DNA of 64,000 bases from Pseudomonas lijiangensis (GTDB taxonomy: Bacteria > Pseudomonadota > Gammaproteobacteria > Pseudomonadales > Pseudomonadaceae): contig NZ_CP076668.1 in NCBI RefSeq assembly GCF_018968705.1, forward strand, positions 2,491,001 to 2,555,000. Direction: 5' to 3'. The translations under genes and the position numbers were made by a program. Of this stretch, positions 51,205 to 59,349 are shown in pieces (the stretch's first letter is position 1; every line of letters starts with the position of its first letter). The notes beneath the pieces are model-generated. The model did not search any database and was not told where the DNA came from. It was given only the letters and a program-made list of their open reading frames with translations.

Positions 51205-54200
51205 CAATGCATCTCCGCAGGCAAGGTGTTCAGTTTCTGTGCCCTGGCTGCCTTGCGGGCTTCCTGGCGCTCGACATAGTTACGGATCAGCACATAGAAC
51301 ACCGGCGTCAGCAGCAGACCGAAGAAGGTCACCCCGAGCATGCCGGAGAACACCGCCACGCCCATGGCATGACGCATCTCGGCACCGGCACCGCTGGACA
51401 ACACCAGTGGCACGACACCCATGATGAAGGCGAACGAGGTCATCAGGATCGGGCGCAGACGCAGGCGGCAGGCTTCCAGTACCGCATCCAGCGGGCTCAT
51501 GCCTTCTTCCTGTTTATCCTTGGCGAACTCGACGATCAGAATCGCGTTCTTGCATGCCAGGCCCACCAGTACGATGAGTCCGATCTGGGTAAAGATGTTG
51601 TTGTCGCTACCGGCAATGATGACCCCGGCGATGGCCGACAGCAGCGTCATCGGTACGATCAGGATCACGGCCAGTGGCAGGCTCCAGCTTTCGTATTGGG
51701 CCGCCAGTACCAGGAAGGCCAGCAGTACGCAGAGCGGGAAGACAAAGAGCGCAGTATTACCCGAAAGAATTTGCTGGTACGTCAGGTCTGTCCACTCGTA
51801 GACCATGCCGTTGGGCAGTTCTTCCTTGAGCAGTTTCTCGATGGCAGCCTGGGCTTGACCGGAGCTGTAGCCCGGCGCAGCAGCACCATTGATCTCGGCG
51901 GTGATGAAACCGTTGTAGTGCATCACACGGTCGGGGCCGGCGGTGTCGCTGATCTTGACGAAAGTCGCCAGCGGGATCATTTCACCCAGATTGTTGCGCA
52001 CCTTGAGTTGCCCGATCTGGTCAGACTCCTGACGGAACTGCTGCTCGGCCTGGACGTTGACCTGGTAGGTACGACCGAAGCGGTTGAAGTCGTTGGCATA
52101 CAGCGAACCCAGGTAAACCTGCAGGGTGTCGAATATGTCGCTGATTGCAACGCCGTGTGTCTTGGCTTTTTCACGGTCGATGGCAGCATCGACCTGCGGC
52201 ACGTTCACGGTGTAACTGGTGAACAGGCCTGCCAGTTCCGGCACGCTGCGGCTCTTGGCGATGACGTTCTGGGTTTCCTTGTACAGCTCGTCATAACCCA
52301 GGTTGCCACGGTCTTCGACCTGCAGACGGAAGCCGCCGATGGTGCCCAGCCCCTGTACCGGCGGTGGCGGGAAGATCGCCATGTAAGCATCCTGAATGGA
52401 GGCGAACTTGCCGTTCAGTGCGCCAGCGATGGCATTGGCCGACTGACTCGGATCCTTGCGCTGGTCGAAGTCCTTGAGGGCAACGAATACCACGCCATTG
52501 TTGGGGCTGTTGGTGAAACCGTTGATCGACAAGCCCGGGAAGGCGATGGCGTTTTCCACGCCTGGCTGTTGCAACGCCAGATCGGACATACGCTTGATGA
52601 CATCTTCGGTGCGATCCAGGCTGGCGGCGTCCGGCAACTGAGCGAAGGCGACCAGATACTGCTTGTCCTGGCTCGGTACGAAACCGGTCGGCGTGCTGGA
52701 GAAGCCCATCCAGGTCATGACCATCAGACCGGCGTAAACCACCAGTGCGATACCGCTGCTGCGGATGACGCGGGCGACGGTGCCGACATAGCCATGGCTG
52801 GCTTTCTCGAAGAAGCGGTTGAACGGACGGAACAGCCAGCCACCGAGTATCCGGTCCAGGAACAGTGAGAACCTGTCTTTTGGCGCACCATGAGCCTTGA
52901 GCAGGACAGCTGCCAGAGCGGGCGACAGGGTCAGGGAGTTGAATGCCGAGATCACCGTCGAGATGGCAATGGTCAGGGCGAACTGTTTATAGAACTGACC
53001 TGTCAGCCCGGAAATGAACGCCGCCGGTACGAAGACCGCACACAGCACCAGCGCCGTGGCGATGATCGGCCCGGTCACTTCGCCCATGGCCTTGTGGGTC
53101 GCCTCCATGGGCGACAGTCCCAGCTCGATATTTCGCTCGACGTTTTCCACCACGACGATGGCATCGTCCACCACGATCCCGATGGCCAGTACCAACCCGA
53201 ACAGCGACAGGGCGTTCAGGGAGAAACCGAACATGTGCATGACCGCGAATGTACCGATCAGCGAAACCGGTACGGCCACCAGCGGGATGATAGAGGCGCG
53301 CCAGGTCTGCAGGAACAGGATCACCACCAGAACGACCAGGATGAGCGCTTCGAACAGGGTATGGATGACCGCTTCGATGGAGCCGCGCACGAAAATGGTC
53401 GGGTCATAGACGATGCTGTAGTCCATGCCTTCGGGGAAGCCTTTTTTCAGCTCGGCCATTTTGCTGCGCACGTCATTCGAGATATCGATGGCGTTGGAGC
53501 CTGGGCGCTGAAAGATCGGCAGGGCGACCGCGGGCTTGTTGTTGAGCAGCGAGCGCAATGCGTACTGGTTGGAGCCCAGCTCTACACGGGCGACATCCTT
53601 GAGGCGAGTGATTTCACCATCGGCGCCAGCGCGAATGACGACGTTTTCGAACTCTTCTTCACTGACCAGACGGCCCTGAGTGTTGATCGACATCTGGAAG
53701 CTGGTGGCGCTCGGGGAGGGCGGTGCACCCAGTTGGCCGGCCGCAACCTGGCGGTTCTGCTCACGAATGGCATTGACCACATCGGTGGCGGTCAGATTGC
53801 GTGAAGCAGTCTTGTTCGGGTCCAGCCAGACACGCAGCGAGTAGTCGCCCATGCCGAACAGTTGCACATCACCGACACCGCCCAGTCGTGCCAGCTCATC
53901 CTTGATGTTGAGCACAGCATAGTTGGACAGATACAGCATGTCGTAGCGGTTGTCCGGTGAGGTCAAGTGCACAACCATGGTCAGGTCGGGAGACGCCTTG
54001 TCCACGGTGATACCGATGCGCGTCACTTCCTCGGGAAGCTTGGGTTCGGTACGGGTCACGCGGTTCTGTACCTGCACCTGAGCGTTGTCCAGGTCAGTGC
54101 CCAGTGCAAAGGTGATGGTCAGGGTCAGCTTGCCGTCGGCCGTGGACTGCGAGGACATGTACAGCATGTTCTCGACGCCGGTGATGGCCTGTTCCAGTGG

Positions 54201-54395
54201 TGAGGCAACGGTTTCACCGATGACCTTGGGGTTGGCGCCGGGGAAGCTGGCACGTACCACGACTGTGGGCGGAACCACTTCTGGGTATTCGCTGATCGGC
54301 AACTGGAACAGCGAGATGGCACCGGCGATCAGGATCAGCAGTGACAGCACTGCCGCGAAGATCGGCCGCGTGATAAAGAATTTGGAGAAGTTCAT
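51204..54395 (-). CDS. mexF: RND multidrug efflux transporter (MexF-type)
   Basis: A 1063-residue HAE1-family RND proton antiporter with the usual 12-helix layout and two large periplasmic loops. The N-terminus FFITRPIFAAVLSLLILIAG and PTVVVRASFPGANPKVIGET resemble MexF in memory, and DDAIVVVENVERN in the fourth helix carries the conserved Asp pair of the proton relay. It is 12 bp after mexE and overlaps oprN by one base. Known MexF substrates are chloramphenicol, quinolones and trimethoprim. The regulator mexT is not adjacent. Confidence 0.9.
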   Translation of the reverse strand: MNFSKFFITRPIFAAVLSLLILIAGAISLFQLPISEYPEVVPPTVVVRASFPGANPKVIGETVASPLEQAITGVENMLYMSSQSTADGKLTLTITFALGTDLDNAQVQVQNRVTRTEPKLPEEVTRIGITVDKASPDLTMVVHLTSPDNRYDMLYLSNYAVLNIKDELARLGGVGDVQLFGMGDYSLRVWLDPNKTASRNLTATDVVNAIREQNRQVAAGQLGAPPSPSATSFQMSINTQGRLVSEEEFENVVIRAGADGEITRLKDVARVELGSNQYALRSLLNNKPAVALPIFQRPGSNAIDISNDVRSKMAELKKGFPEGMDYSIVYDPTIFVRGSIEAVIHTLFEALILVVLVVILFLQTWRASIIPLVAVPVSLIGTFAVMHMFGFSLNALSLFGLVLAIGIVVDDAIVVVENVERNIELGLSPMEATHKAMGEVTGPIIATALVLCAVFVPAAFISGLTGQFYKQFALTIAISTVISAFNSLTLSPALAAVLLKAHGAPKDRFSLFLDRILGGWLFRPFNRFFEKASHGYVGTVARVIRSSGIALVVYAGLMVMTWMGFSSTPTGFVPSQDKQYLVAFAQLPDAASLDRTEDVIKRMSDLALQQPGVENAIAFPGLSINGFTNSPNNGVVFVALKDFDQRKDPSQSANAIAGALNGKFASIQDAYMAIFPPPPVQGLGTIGGFRLQVEDRGNLGYDELYKETQNVIAKSRSVPELAGLFTSYTVNVPQVDAAIDREKAKTHGVAISDIFDTLQVYLGSLYANDFNRFGRTYQVNVQAEQQFRQESDQIGQLKVRNNLGEMIPLATFVKISDTAGPDRVMHYNGFITAEINGAAAPGYSSGQAQAAIEKLLKEELPNGMVYEWTDLTYQQILSGNTALFVFPLCVLLAFLVLAAQYESWSLPLAVILIVPMTLLSAIAGVIIAGSDNNIFTQIGLIVLVGLACKNAILIVEFAKDKQEEGMSPLDAVLEACRLRLRPILMTSFAFIMGVVPLVLSSGAGAEMRHAMGVAVFSGMLGVTFFGLLLTPVFYVLIRNYVERQEARKAARAQKLNTLPAEMH

Positions 54396-54407
54396 CGGAC
54401 GAGTCCC

Positions 54408-55649
54408 TTAGCCACGAGGCGCAGTTGCGCTGGCGATTTTGACGGCCGCCTTGGGCGCCACTTGTGACAGATTGCTGGCTTCGAGGGCCTGGCGTTGTTT
54501 GAGCAGTGCAGCCAGTGTTTCGCTGGAGGCCATTGGCGTCACTTCAGGGTCTACAGGCTGTCCAGGGCGAACGCGCTGCAAGCCTTTGACGATGATGGTG
54601 TCGTCCTTGCCCAGGCCGCTGCGCACGATGCGCAGACCTTCAACCTTGGGGCCCAGCTCGACGAAGCGATAGGTCGGCTTGTTGTCCTTGTCCATCACCA
54701 GTACGAATTTCTTGCCCAGATCGGTGCCCACGGCTTCGTCGTTGATCAGCACGGCCGAATAGGTGCCGCTGCCCACCAGCTTGAGGCGTGCGTACAGGCC
54801 TGGAGTGAAGCTGCCGTCGGTGTTGTCGAACACGGCGCGACCGCGAATGGTGCCGGTACGCGGGTTGACCTGGTTATCGACGAAGTTCATCTGGCCCAGG
54901 TGAGGGTTGCCCGCTTCGTTGGACAGCCCCAGATAGACCGGAGTGGTCTGGCCACGCTGGCCCTTGCGTGCCAGTTCGGTGTACTTGAGGAATACGCGCT
55001 CGTCGGCGTCGAAGTAGGCGTAGACCTTGTCGGTGGAAACCACACTGGTCAGCGGCGTGACATCGGCAGTCACGATGTTCCCGGCAGTGATCTCGGCACG
55101 GCTGACGCGCCCGCTGATGGGCGCAGTGACGCGGGTGAAGCTCAGGTTGAGCCTGGCCACGTCCAGTTGCGCCTGAATCGCCGCGACGCCGGCTTTTGCT
55201 TCCTGGGCCGAGGTGGTGCGCGAGTCGGCCAGTTCGGCGGAAATCGCATTGTTGGTGCGCAGGCGCTCACCGCGTTCGGCTTCGTTTTCACTGCGGTTGG
55301 CCACGGCGCGAGCCTGTTGCAGTTGAGCTTCAAGACGACGGACTTCGGCCTGGAAAGGACGTGGGTCGATCTGGAACAGCAGGTCGCCTTTCTTGACCAG
55401 TGAGCCATCGGTAAAGGCCACCTGATCGATCTGGCCGGAAACCCGTGGACGAACTTCGACGGTTTCCGGCGCTTCGAGGCGACCCGTGAATTCATCCCAT
55501 TCGTTGATCGGTTGTTCCAGCACTTTGGCGACGCTGACTTTGGCCGCTGCTGGAGCCATGATGGCCTCTGGTGCGCGTCCGCAGGCACTTATCAGGACCA
55601 GTGCCAGGGCGGTTAGGGGATAGCGCAAATGAGAGAGAGACTGAGACAT
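54408..55649 (-). CDS. mexE: RND efflux periplasmic adaptor (MexE-type)
   Basis: A 413-residue membrane-fusion lipoprotein: signal ALALVLISACGRAPE with Cys23 at the lipobox. The HlyD/lipoyl domain is visible around EVRPRVSGQIDQVAFTDGSLVKKGDLLFQIDPRP, with a coiled-coil hairpin (about 100-160) and beta-barrel/MP domains after it. First gene of mexE-mexF-oprN. The promoter should lie at 55650-55840; no nod-box-like MexT site was found by eye. Confidence 0.88.
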   Translation of the reverse strand: MSQSLSHLRYPLTALALVLISACGRAPEAIMAPAAAKVSVAKVLEQPINEWDEFTGRLEAPETVEVRPRVSGQIDQVAFTDGSLVKKGDLLFQIDPRPFQAEVRRLEAQLQQARAVANRSENEAERGERLRTNNAISAELADSRTTSAQEAKAGVAAIQAQLDVARLNLSFTRVTAPISGRVSRAEITAGNIVTADVTPLTSVVSTDKVYAYFDADERVFLKYTELARKGQRGQTTPVYLGLSNEAGNPHLGQMNFVDNQVNPRTGTIRGRAVFDNTDGSFTPGLYARLKLVGSGTYSAVLINDEAVGTDLGKKFVLVMDKDNKPTYRFVELGPKVEGLRIVRSGLGKDDTIIVKGLQRVRPGQPVDPEVTPMASSETLAALLKQRQALEASNLSQVAPKAAVKIASATAPRG

Positions 55650-55838
55650 GGGAAATCCGCCGATAGTGTGAGATGGACGGATTCTGTTGCGAGGGGGTTC
55701 TATTAACGAATCGAATAAACCGAAGGTTATTATCAGCAGGAATGATAAATGGAACCTTTGCCTCTTTCAGGGTTCGTTCCATTCGTTGCAGGAGCCGTGG
55801 AGAGGGGGCTGCGGGGTAATGTTTATCAGTGAAGTCTT

Positions 55839-55892
55839 GTGGGAGGGGCCTTGGCCGCGACAATTGACTGTCGCGGCCAAGGCCCCTCCCAC
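55839..55892. repeat. REPIN: inverted 24-bp REP arms
   Basis: Left arm 55839-55862 begins GTGGGAGGGGCCTTGGCCGC; right arm 55869-55892 is its perfect reverse complement; loop ATTGAC. It shares the 23-bp arm with the element at 45884 but has a much shorter centre. It sits between the mexE promoter and the end of the chemoreceptor gene. Confidence 0.95.
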
Positions 55893-55902
55893 GGATTGTC
55901 TA

Positions 55903-57843
55903 TCAGGTCTTGAACTTGCGTACCAGGGCATCCAGCTCGTTGGAGAGGGTAGCCAGGCTGTGGGAGTCATTGCGGGCAGAGTCGGACAGTTCGGCAATCA
56001 GTTGCGCATCGCCATGGATCTGGCTGATGTGGCGGTTGATGTCTTCTGCCACCTGATGCTGTTCTTCGGCCGCCGTGGCGATCTGGGTGTTCATGTCGCG
56101 GATCACGTCCACCGATTCGCGGATCTGCCCGAAGCTGCTGCGAGCCTGACCGATCTTGGTGACCGATTGCTGCGAGACATCCAGGCTGGCGTGCATCTGT
56201 TGCGCCACGGACGCGGTGCGTCTGGCCAGGTTGCCCAGCAGCGTATCGATCTCGGCCGTTGAGTCGGCCGTGCGTTTGGCCAGGGCGCGAACTTCGTCGG
56301 CTACTACCGCAAAGCCACGACCCTGTTCGCCGGCACGAGCGGCTTCGATGGCGGCGTTGAGCGCCAGCAGGTTGGTCTGTTCGGCGATGGAGCGAATGGT
56401 GTCGAGGATCGACTGAATGTCGTTGCTGTCTTTTTCCAGGTCCGACATGTCCTTGGCCGAGCGGGCGATTTCCGAACTCAGCTTGTCAACGCTGCTCACC
56501 GCGTCGTCGATCTGCCGCTGGCCTTCGCGGGCCTGCTGTTGACCGTTGTCGGCCGATTCCGCGGCCTGGCTGCAGGAGCGGGCGACTTCGTTGGCAGTGG
56601 CAACCATTTCATGGAACGCCGTTGACACCATATCCACCGCTTCACGCTGACGGCCTGCCGCTTCGGCCATGTCATTGGAGACACGGGTAGAGCTTTGCGA
56701 GGTGTCGAGAATCTTGTGAGCGGCTTGCCCGATATGCTGGATCAGGTTGCGGATCGCGGTCAGGAACTGGTTGAACCAGCCAGCCAGTTGAGCCGTTTCG
56801 TCCTTGCCACGTACCGCCAGGGTTTGCGTCAGGTCGCCTTCGCCCTGGGCAATGCCTTCAAGGCCGCTGGACACGCTATGGATCGGACGCACGATCACGC
56901 TGGCGAAGCTGGCGCCGACGATGGCGAAGACGATGGCCAGTACCGCAGCGATGATGCCTATCAACCAGGTCAGGCGAGTGGCCGAGGCCATGACTTCATC
57001 CTGTTTGATCAGGCCGATGAAGTTCCAGCCCAGTTCTGGCGACGGATAAACGTTGGCCATGTAGCGCTCACCGTTGAGCTGCACTTCAACCAGGCCTTTT
57101 TCGGTCTTGGCCAGTTGCGCGAAGCCATCGCCCAGGTCACCGAGCTTCTTGAAGTTATGCTCCGGCTGCTTGGGATCGACCAGCACGTTGCCGTTCTTCT
57201 CCATCAGGATCAGGTAGCCGCTTTCACCCAGCTTGATTTCCTTGACGATGCTGGTCAGTTGCTTGAGCGATACGTCGATGTTCACGACACCGCCGGGGTT
57301 GCCCAGGGTGTTGGGGATCGCTCGGATGGTACTGACCAGCACGGCGTCATCGTTGGCCCAATAATAGGCATCGCTGCGCACGGTCTTGCCCGGATTAGCC
57401 ATCGCGGTCTTGTACCAGGGGCGAACGCGGGGGTCGTAGTTGCTCATCTTCGGGTCTTCCGGCGTCATGACGTAGCTGCCGTTGATCAGACCGTAGGAGA
57501 CGTAGGAGTAGGCGGGATGGCTCTTGGCAATGCTGGCAAAGAGAGCGGTGGCCTGTTTGTCGTTTTCCGACTGTGGCGTAGGGGCGGCACCCATGTAGTT
57601 TCTCAGGTCGTCACCGGCCCCGGCGATCAGCGGATGCGAGGCGATATAGTTGACGTTCTGGGTGATGCCATCAAAGAACAACTGCATGGCGTTGTCGACC
57701 TGACGAATTTCGCGGCTGCTGCTGTTCACGAAGTTGTCAGTCGCATTTTCTCGCAGGTTCACGATAACGATAATTGCAACGACGACGATGGGCAGGCATG
57801 CAATGACTGCAAAAGCCCATGTCAGTTTTTGTTTGATGTTCAT
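55903..57843 (-). CDS. Methyl-accepting chemotaxis protein with dCache domain
   Basis: A 646-residue chemoreceptor. First membrane helix at about 8-30, periplasmic dCache_1 domain to about 290, second helix ([20 protein letters not shown]), HAMP, and the cytoplasmic signalling hairpin [20 protein letters not shown]. In the dCache domain [13 protein letters not shown] ... YYWANDD ... NIDVSLKQL has the R-x-W-Y then Y and D pattern known from amino-acid and amine-binding dCache receptors. Adjacent sarcosine-oxidase genes make a methylated glycine or amine ligand worth testing. ATG 57843 has GGAGCATGG upstream. Confidence 0.88.
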   Translation of the reverse strand: MNIKQKLTWAFAVIACLPIVVVAIIVIVNLRENATDNFVNSSSREIRQVDNAMQLFFDGITQNVNYIASHPLIAGAGDDLRNYMGAAPTPQSENDKQATALFASIAKSHPAYSYVSYGLINGSYVMTPEDPKMSNYDPRVRPWYKTAMANPGKTVRSDAYYWANDDAVLVSTIRAIPNTLGNPGGVVNIDVSLKQLTSIVKEIKLGESGYLILMEKNGNVLVDPKQPEHNFKKLGDLGDGFAQLAKTEKGLVEVQLNGERYMANVYPSPELGWNFIGLIKQDEVMASATRLTWLIGIIAAVLAIVFAIVGASFASVIVRPIHSVSSGLEGIAQGEGDLTQTLAVRGKDETAQLAGWFNQFLTAIRNLIQHIGQAAHKILDTSQSSTRVSNDMAEAAGRQREAVDMVSTAFHEMVATANEVARSCSQAAESADNGQQQAREGQRQIDDAVSSVDKLSSEIARSAKDMSDLEKDSNDIQSILDTIRSIAEQTNLLALNAAIEAARAGEQGRGFAVVADEVRALAKRTADSTAEIDTLLGNLARRTASVAQQMHASLDVSQQSVTKIGQARSSFGQIRESVDVIRDMNTQIATAAEEQHQVAEDINRHISQIHGDAQLIAELSDSARNDSHSLATLSNELDALVRKFKT

Positions 57844-57994
57844 CCATGCTCCAGATTTTTTTATAAATCGTTATCTGACGACAGCACGCACAAGCAGAAC
57901 CCGCGCTAAAAACCAGCCGCAACTCCTGTCTCATGGCATACCGAGACTTTCGGCCGTCCCGGGATAATCTTTAGCAAACGCAATGCCATCATTT

Positions 57995-58789
57995 TCATGA
58001 GGGGTCTGTGTCACTTTTATGACCGAGTTCGCGGCTGATGGTGGAACTGCACTCAAGCAACAAGGCCTGAAAACGCTCTTTTGCACCTTCCGGGTCCATG
58101 ACTGCATCCGGACCTGAGAGGTTGATCGCGGCGGTGACTTGCCCCGTGTGATCCTTGATCGAAGTGGCAATTGCTGTCGAATAATCGGAGCGATGCAACA
58201 CCCAGCCACGCTCCCGATCGCTCTGGATCAGGGCTTGCAGCTCGGGCAATGTGCGCGGGGCAGGTGACGGGTAATCGTCCAGGCGGATGTGCTGATAGAG
58301 TGCGCCCAGTTGCGCTTCGTTCAGGGCTGTGAGCAACATGCGCCCCATTGCGGTGCAGTGGCAGGCGATGCGGGTACCCACCGGGATATTCACCGACAGG
58401 CGTTGCGCCGCGAAGGCGCGGTACAGGTACAGGCTGTCGGTCTGTTCGCGAATGCTCAGGTGACACGACAGCGAAGTACGGTCGCGCAACTCGTTCAGGT
58501 GCGGCATGGCGACCTCGACGATATCGCGGCTGGCCAGGTAGCTGAAACCGTCGCTAATGACCCTGGCGCCCAGCTCGTACTGGCTGTTGACCTTGTTCAG
58601 GTACCCCATGTCGGTCAGGGTAAACAGGATTCTGTAGACCGCCGAAGTGCTCACTTCCAGGCGTTCGGCGATCTCATTGATGCTGAGCGAGCGCGTCCTT
58701 GCGTTGAACATGCCCAGTACACTCAGGCCCCGGGCGAGAGCCGGGACGTTGTAGTCGGTGTCCTTATTAAGGGGGGCAAGATTCTTCAT
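57995..58789 (-). CDS. IclR-family transcriptional regulator
   Basis: A 264-residue IclR-type regulator: N-terminal winged helix-turn-helix (LSVLGMFNARTRSLSINEIAERLEVSTSAVYRILFTL, about 20-60) and a C-terminal GAF-like effector domain (SLSCHLSIREQTDSLYLYRA ... INLSGPDAVMD). The start is 6 bp after the soxG stop, with only a weak Shine-Dalgarno, which suggests translational coupling at the end of the folD-sox operon. It probably controls this operon, with a methylated glycine or intermediate as effector; that is inference. Confidence 0.85.
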   Translation of the reverse strand: MKNLAPLNKDTDYNVPALARGLSVLGMFNARTRSLSINEIAERLEVSTSAVYRILFTLTDMGYLNKVNSQYELGARVISDGFSYLASRDIVEVAMPHLNELRDRTSLSCHLSIREQTDSLYLYRAFAAQRLSVNIPVGTRIACHCTAMGRMLLTALNEAQLGALYQHIRLDDYPSPAPRTLPELQALIQSDRERGWVLHRSDYSTAIATSIKDHTGQVTAAINLSGPDAVMDPEGAKERFQALLLECSSTISRELGHKSDTDPS

Positions 58790-58795
58790 GAAAGG

Positions 58796-59347
58796 TTAAC
58801 CATTGAACTCGTTCATGGCATCCAGCACTGCGCCCTTGAAATATTCCAGTGAAGCGCGGTCGCAGAGAATCTGGAAACAGGGCGTCGTGCCCAGGCCGGT
58901 ATTGATCACGATCACGTTGATACGCGCCGCCGACGTCTGGGCCACCGCACCCTGGCCGAAGGCCTGAGTGCGCAGGTCAACACCACACAGTTTGGCCATC
59001 ACCTCTGCAATGCAGGCGCCGCTCAGTTGCAGCCAGGCGTGGCTGTCCTGGCGCGGCAGCAGGTAATTGGCGCTATGGTCCAGTTCCCAGCGGGCTTCTT
59101 CGTCGGCAATCCGTTCGCCCCGATCGTTGAGGCTGCCCAGGATCAGGTATTCGGTCTGCGACAGGCGTGCGACATGGCTGCCGTCCGCCTGGGGTACTGC
59201 CCGGTTCGGTACATCCGGCAACGTGAAGCCACGGGCCTGAAGGTACTCGGCGCTTTGGGTTCCGCGAAAGCCCACACGCGGGGTATCGGTCAGGTCCACC
59301 AGCGTGCACAACTGGACAGGGGGATTTTCGATGTTGAGGCTGGACAT
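58796..59347 (-). CDS. soxG: Sarcosine oxidase gamma subunit-like protein
   Basis: A 183-residue SoxG family protein, the small GcvT-like subunit of heterotetrameric sarcosine oxidase (LVDLTDTPRVGFRGTQSAEYLQARG ... ARLSQTEYLILGS). ATG 59347 is preferred to the TTG two codons upstream and has AGGAG about 9 bp before it; it lies 2 bp past the soxA stop. It is followed 6 bp later by the IclR gene. The sequence is fairly divergent, and without its neighbours it would be hard to name. Confidence 0.8.
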   Translation of the reverse strand: MSSLNIENPPVQLCTLVDLTDTPRVGFRGTQSAEYLQARGFTLPDVPNRAVPQADGSHVARLSQTEYLILGSLNDRGERIADEEARWELDHSANYLLPRQDSHAWLQLSGACIAEVMAKLCGVDLRTQAFGQGAVAQTSAARINVIVINTGLGTTPCFQILCDRASLEYFKGAVLDAMNEFNG

Positions 59348-59349
59348 GA

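Noticed and set aside
55650..55838. MexT nod-box-like site upstream of mexE
   Set aside because: I looked for the MexT-type nod box pattern by eye and found no convincing match.
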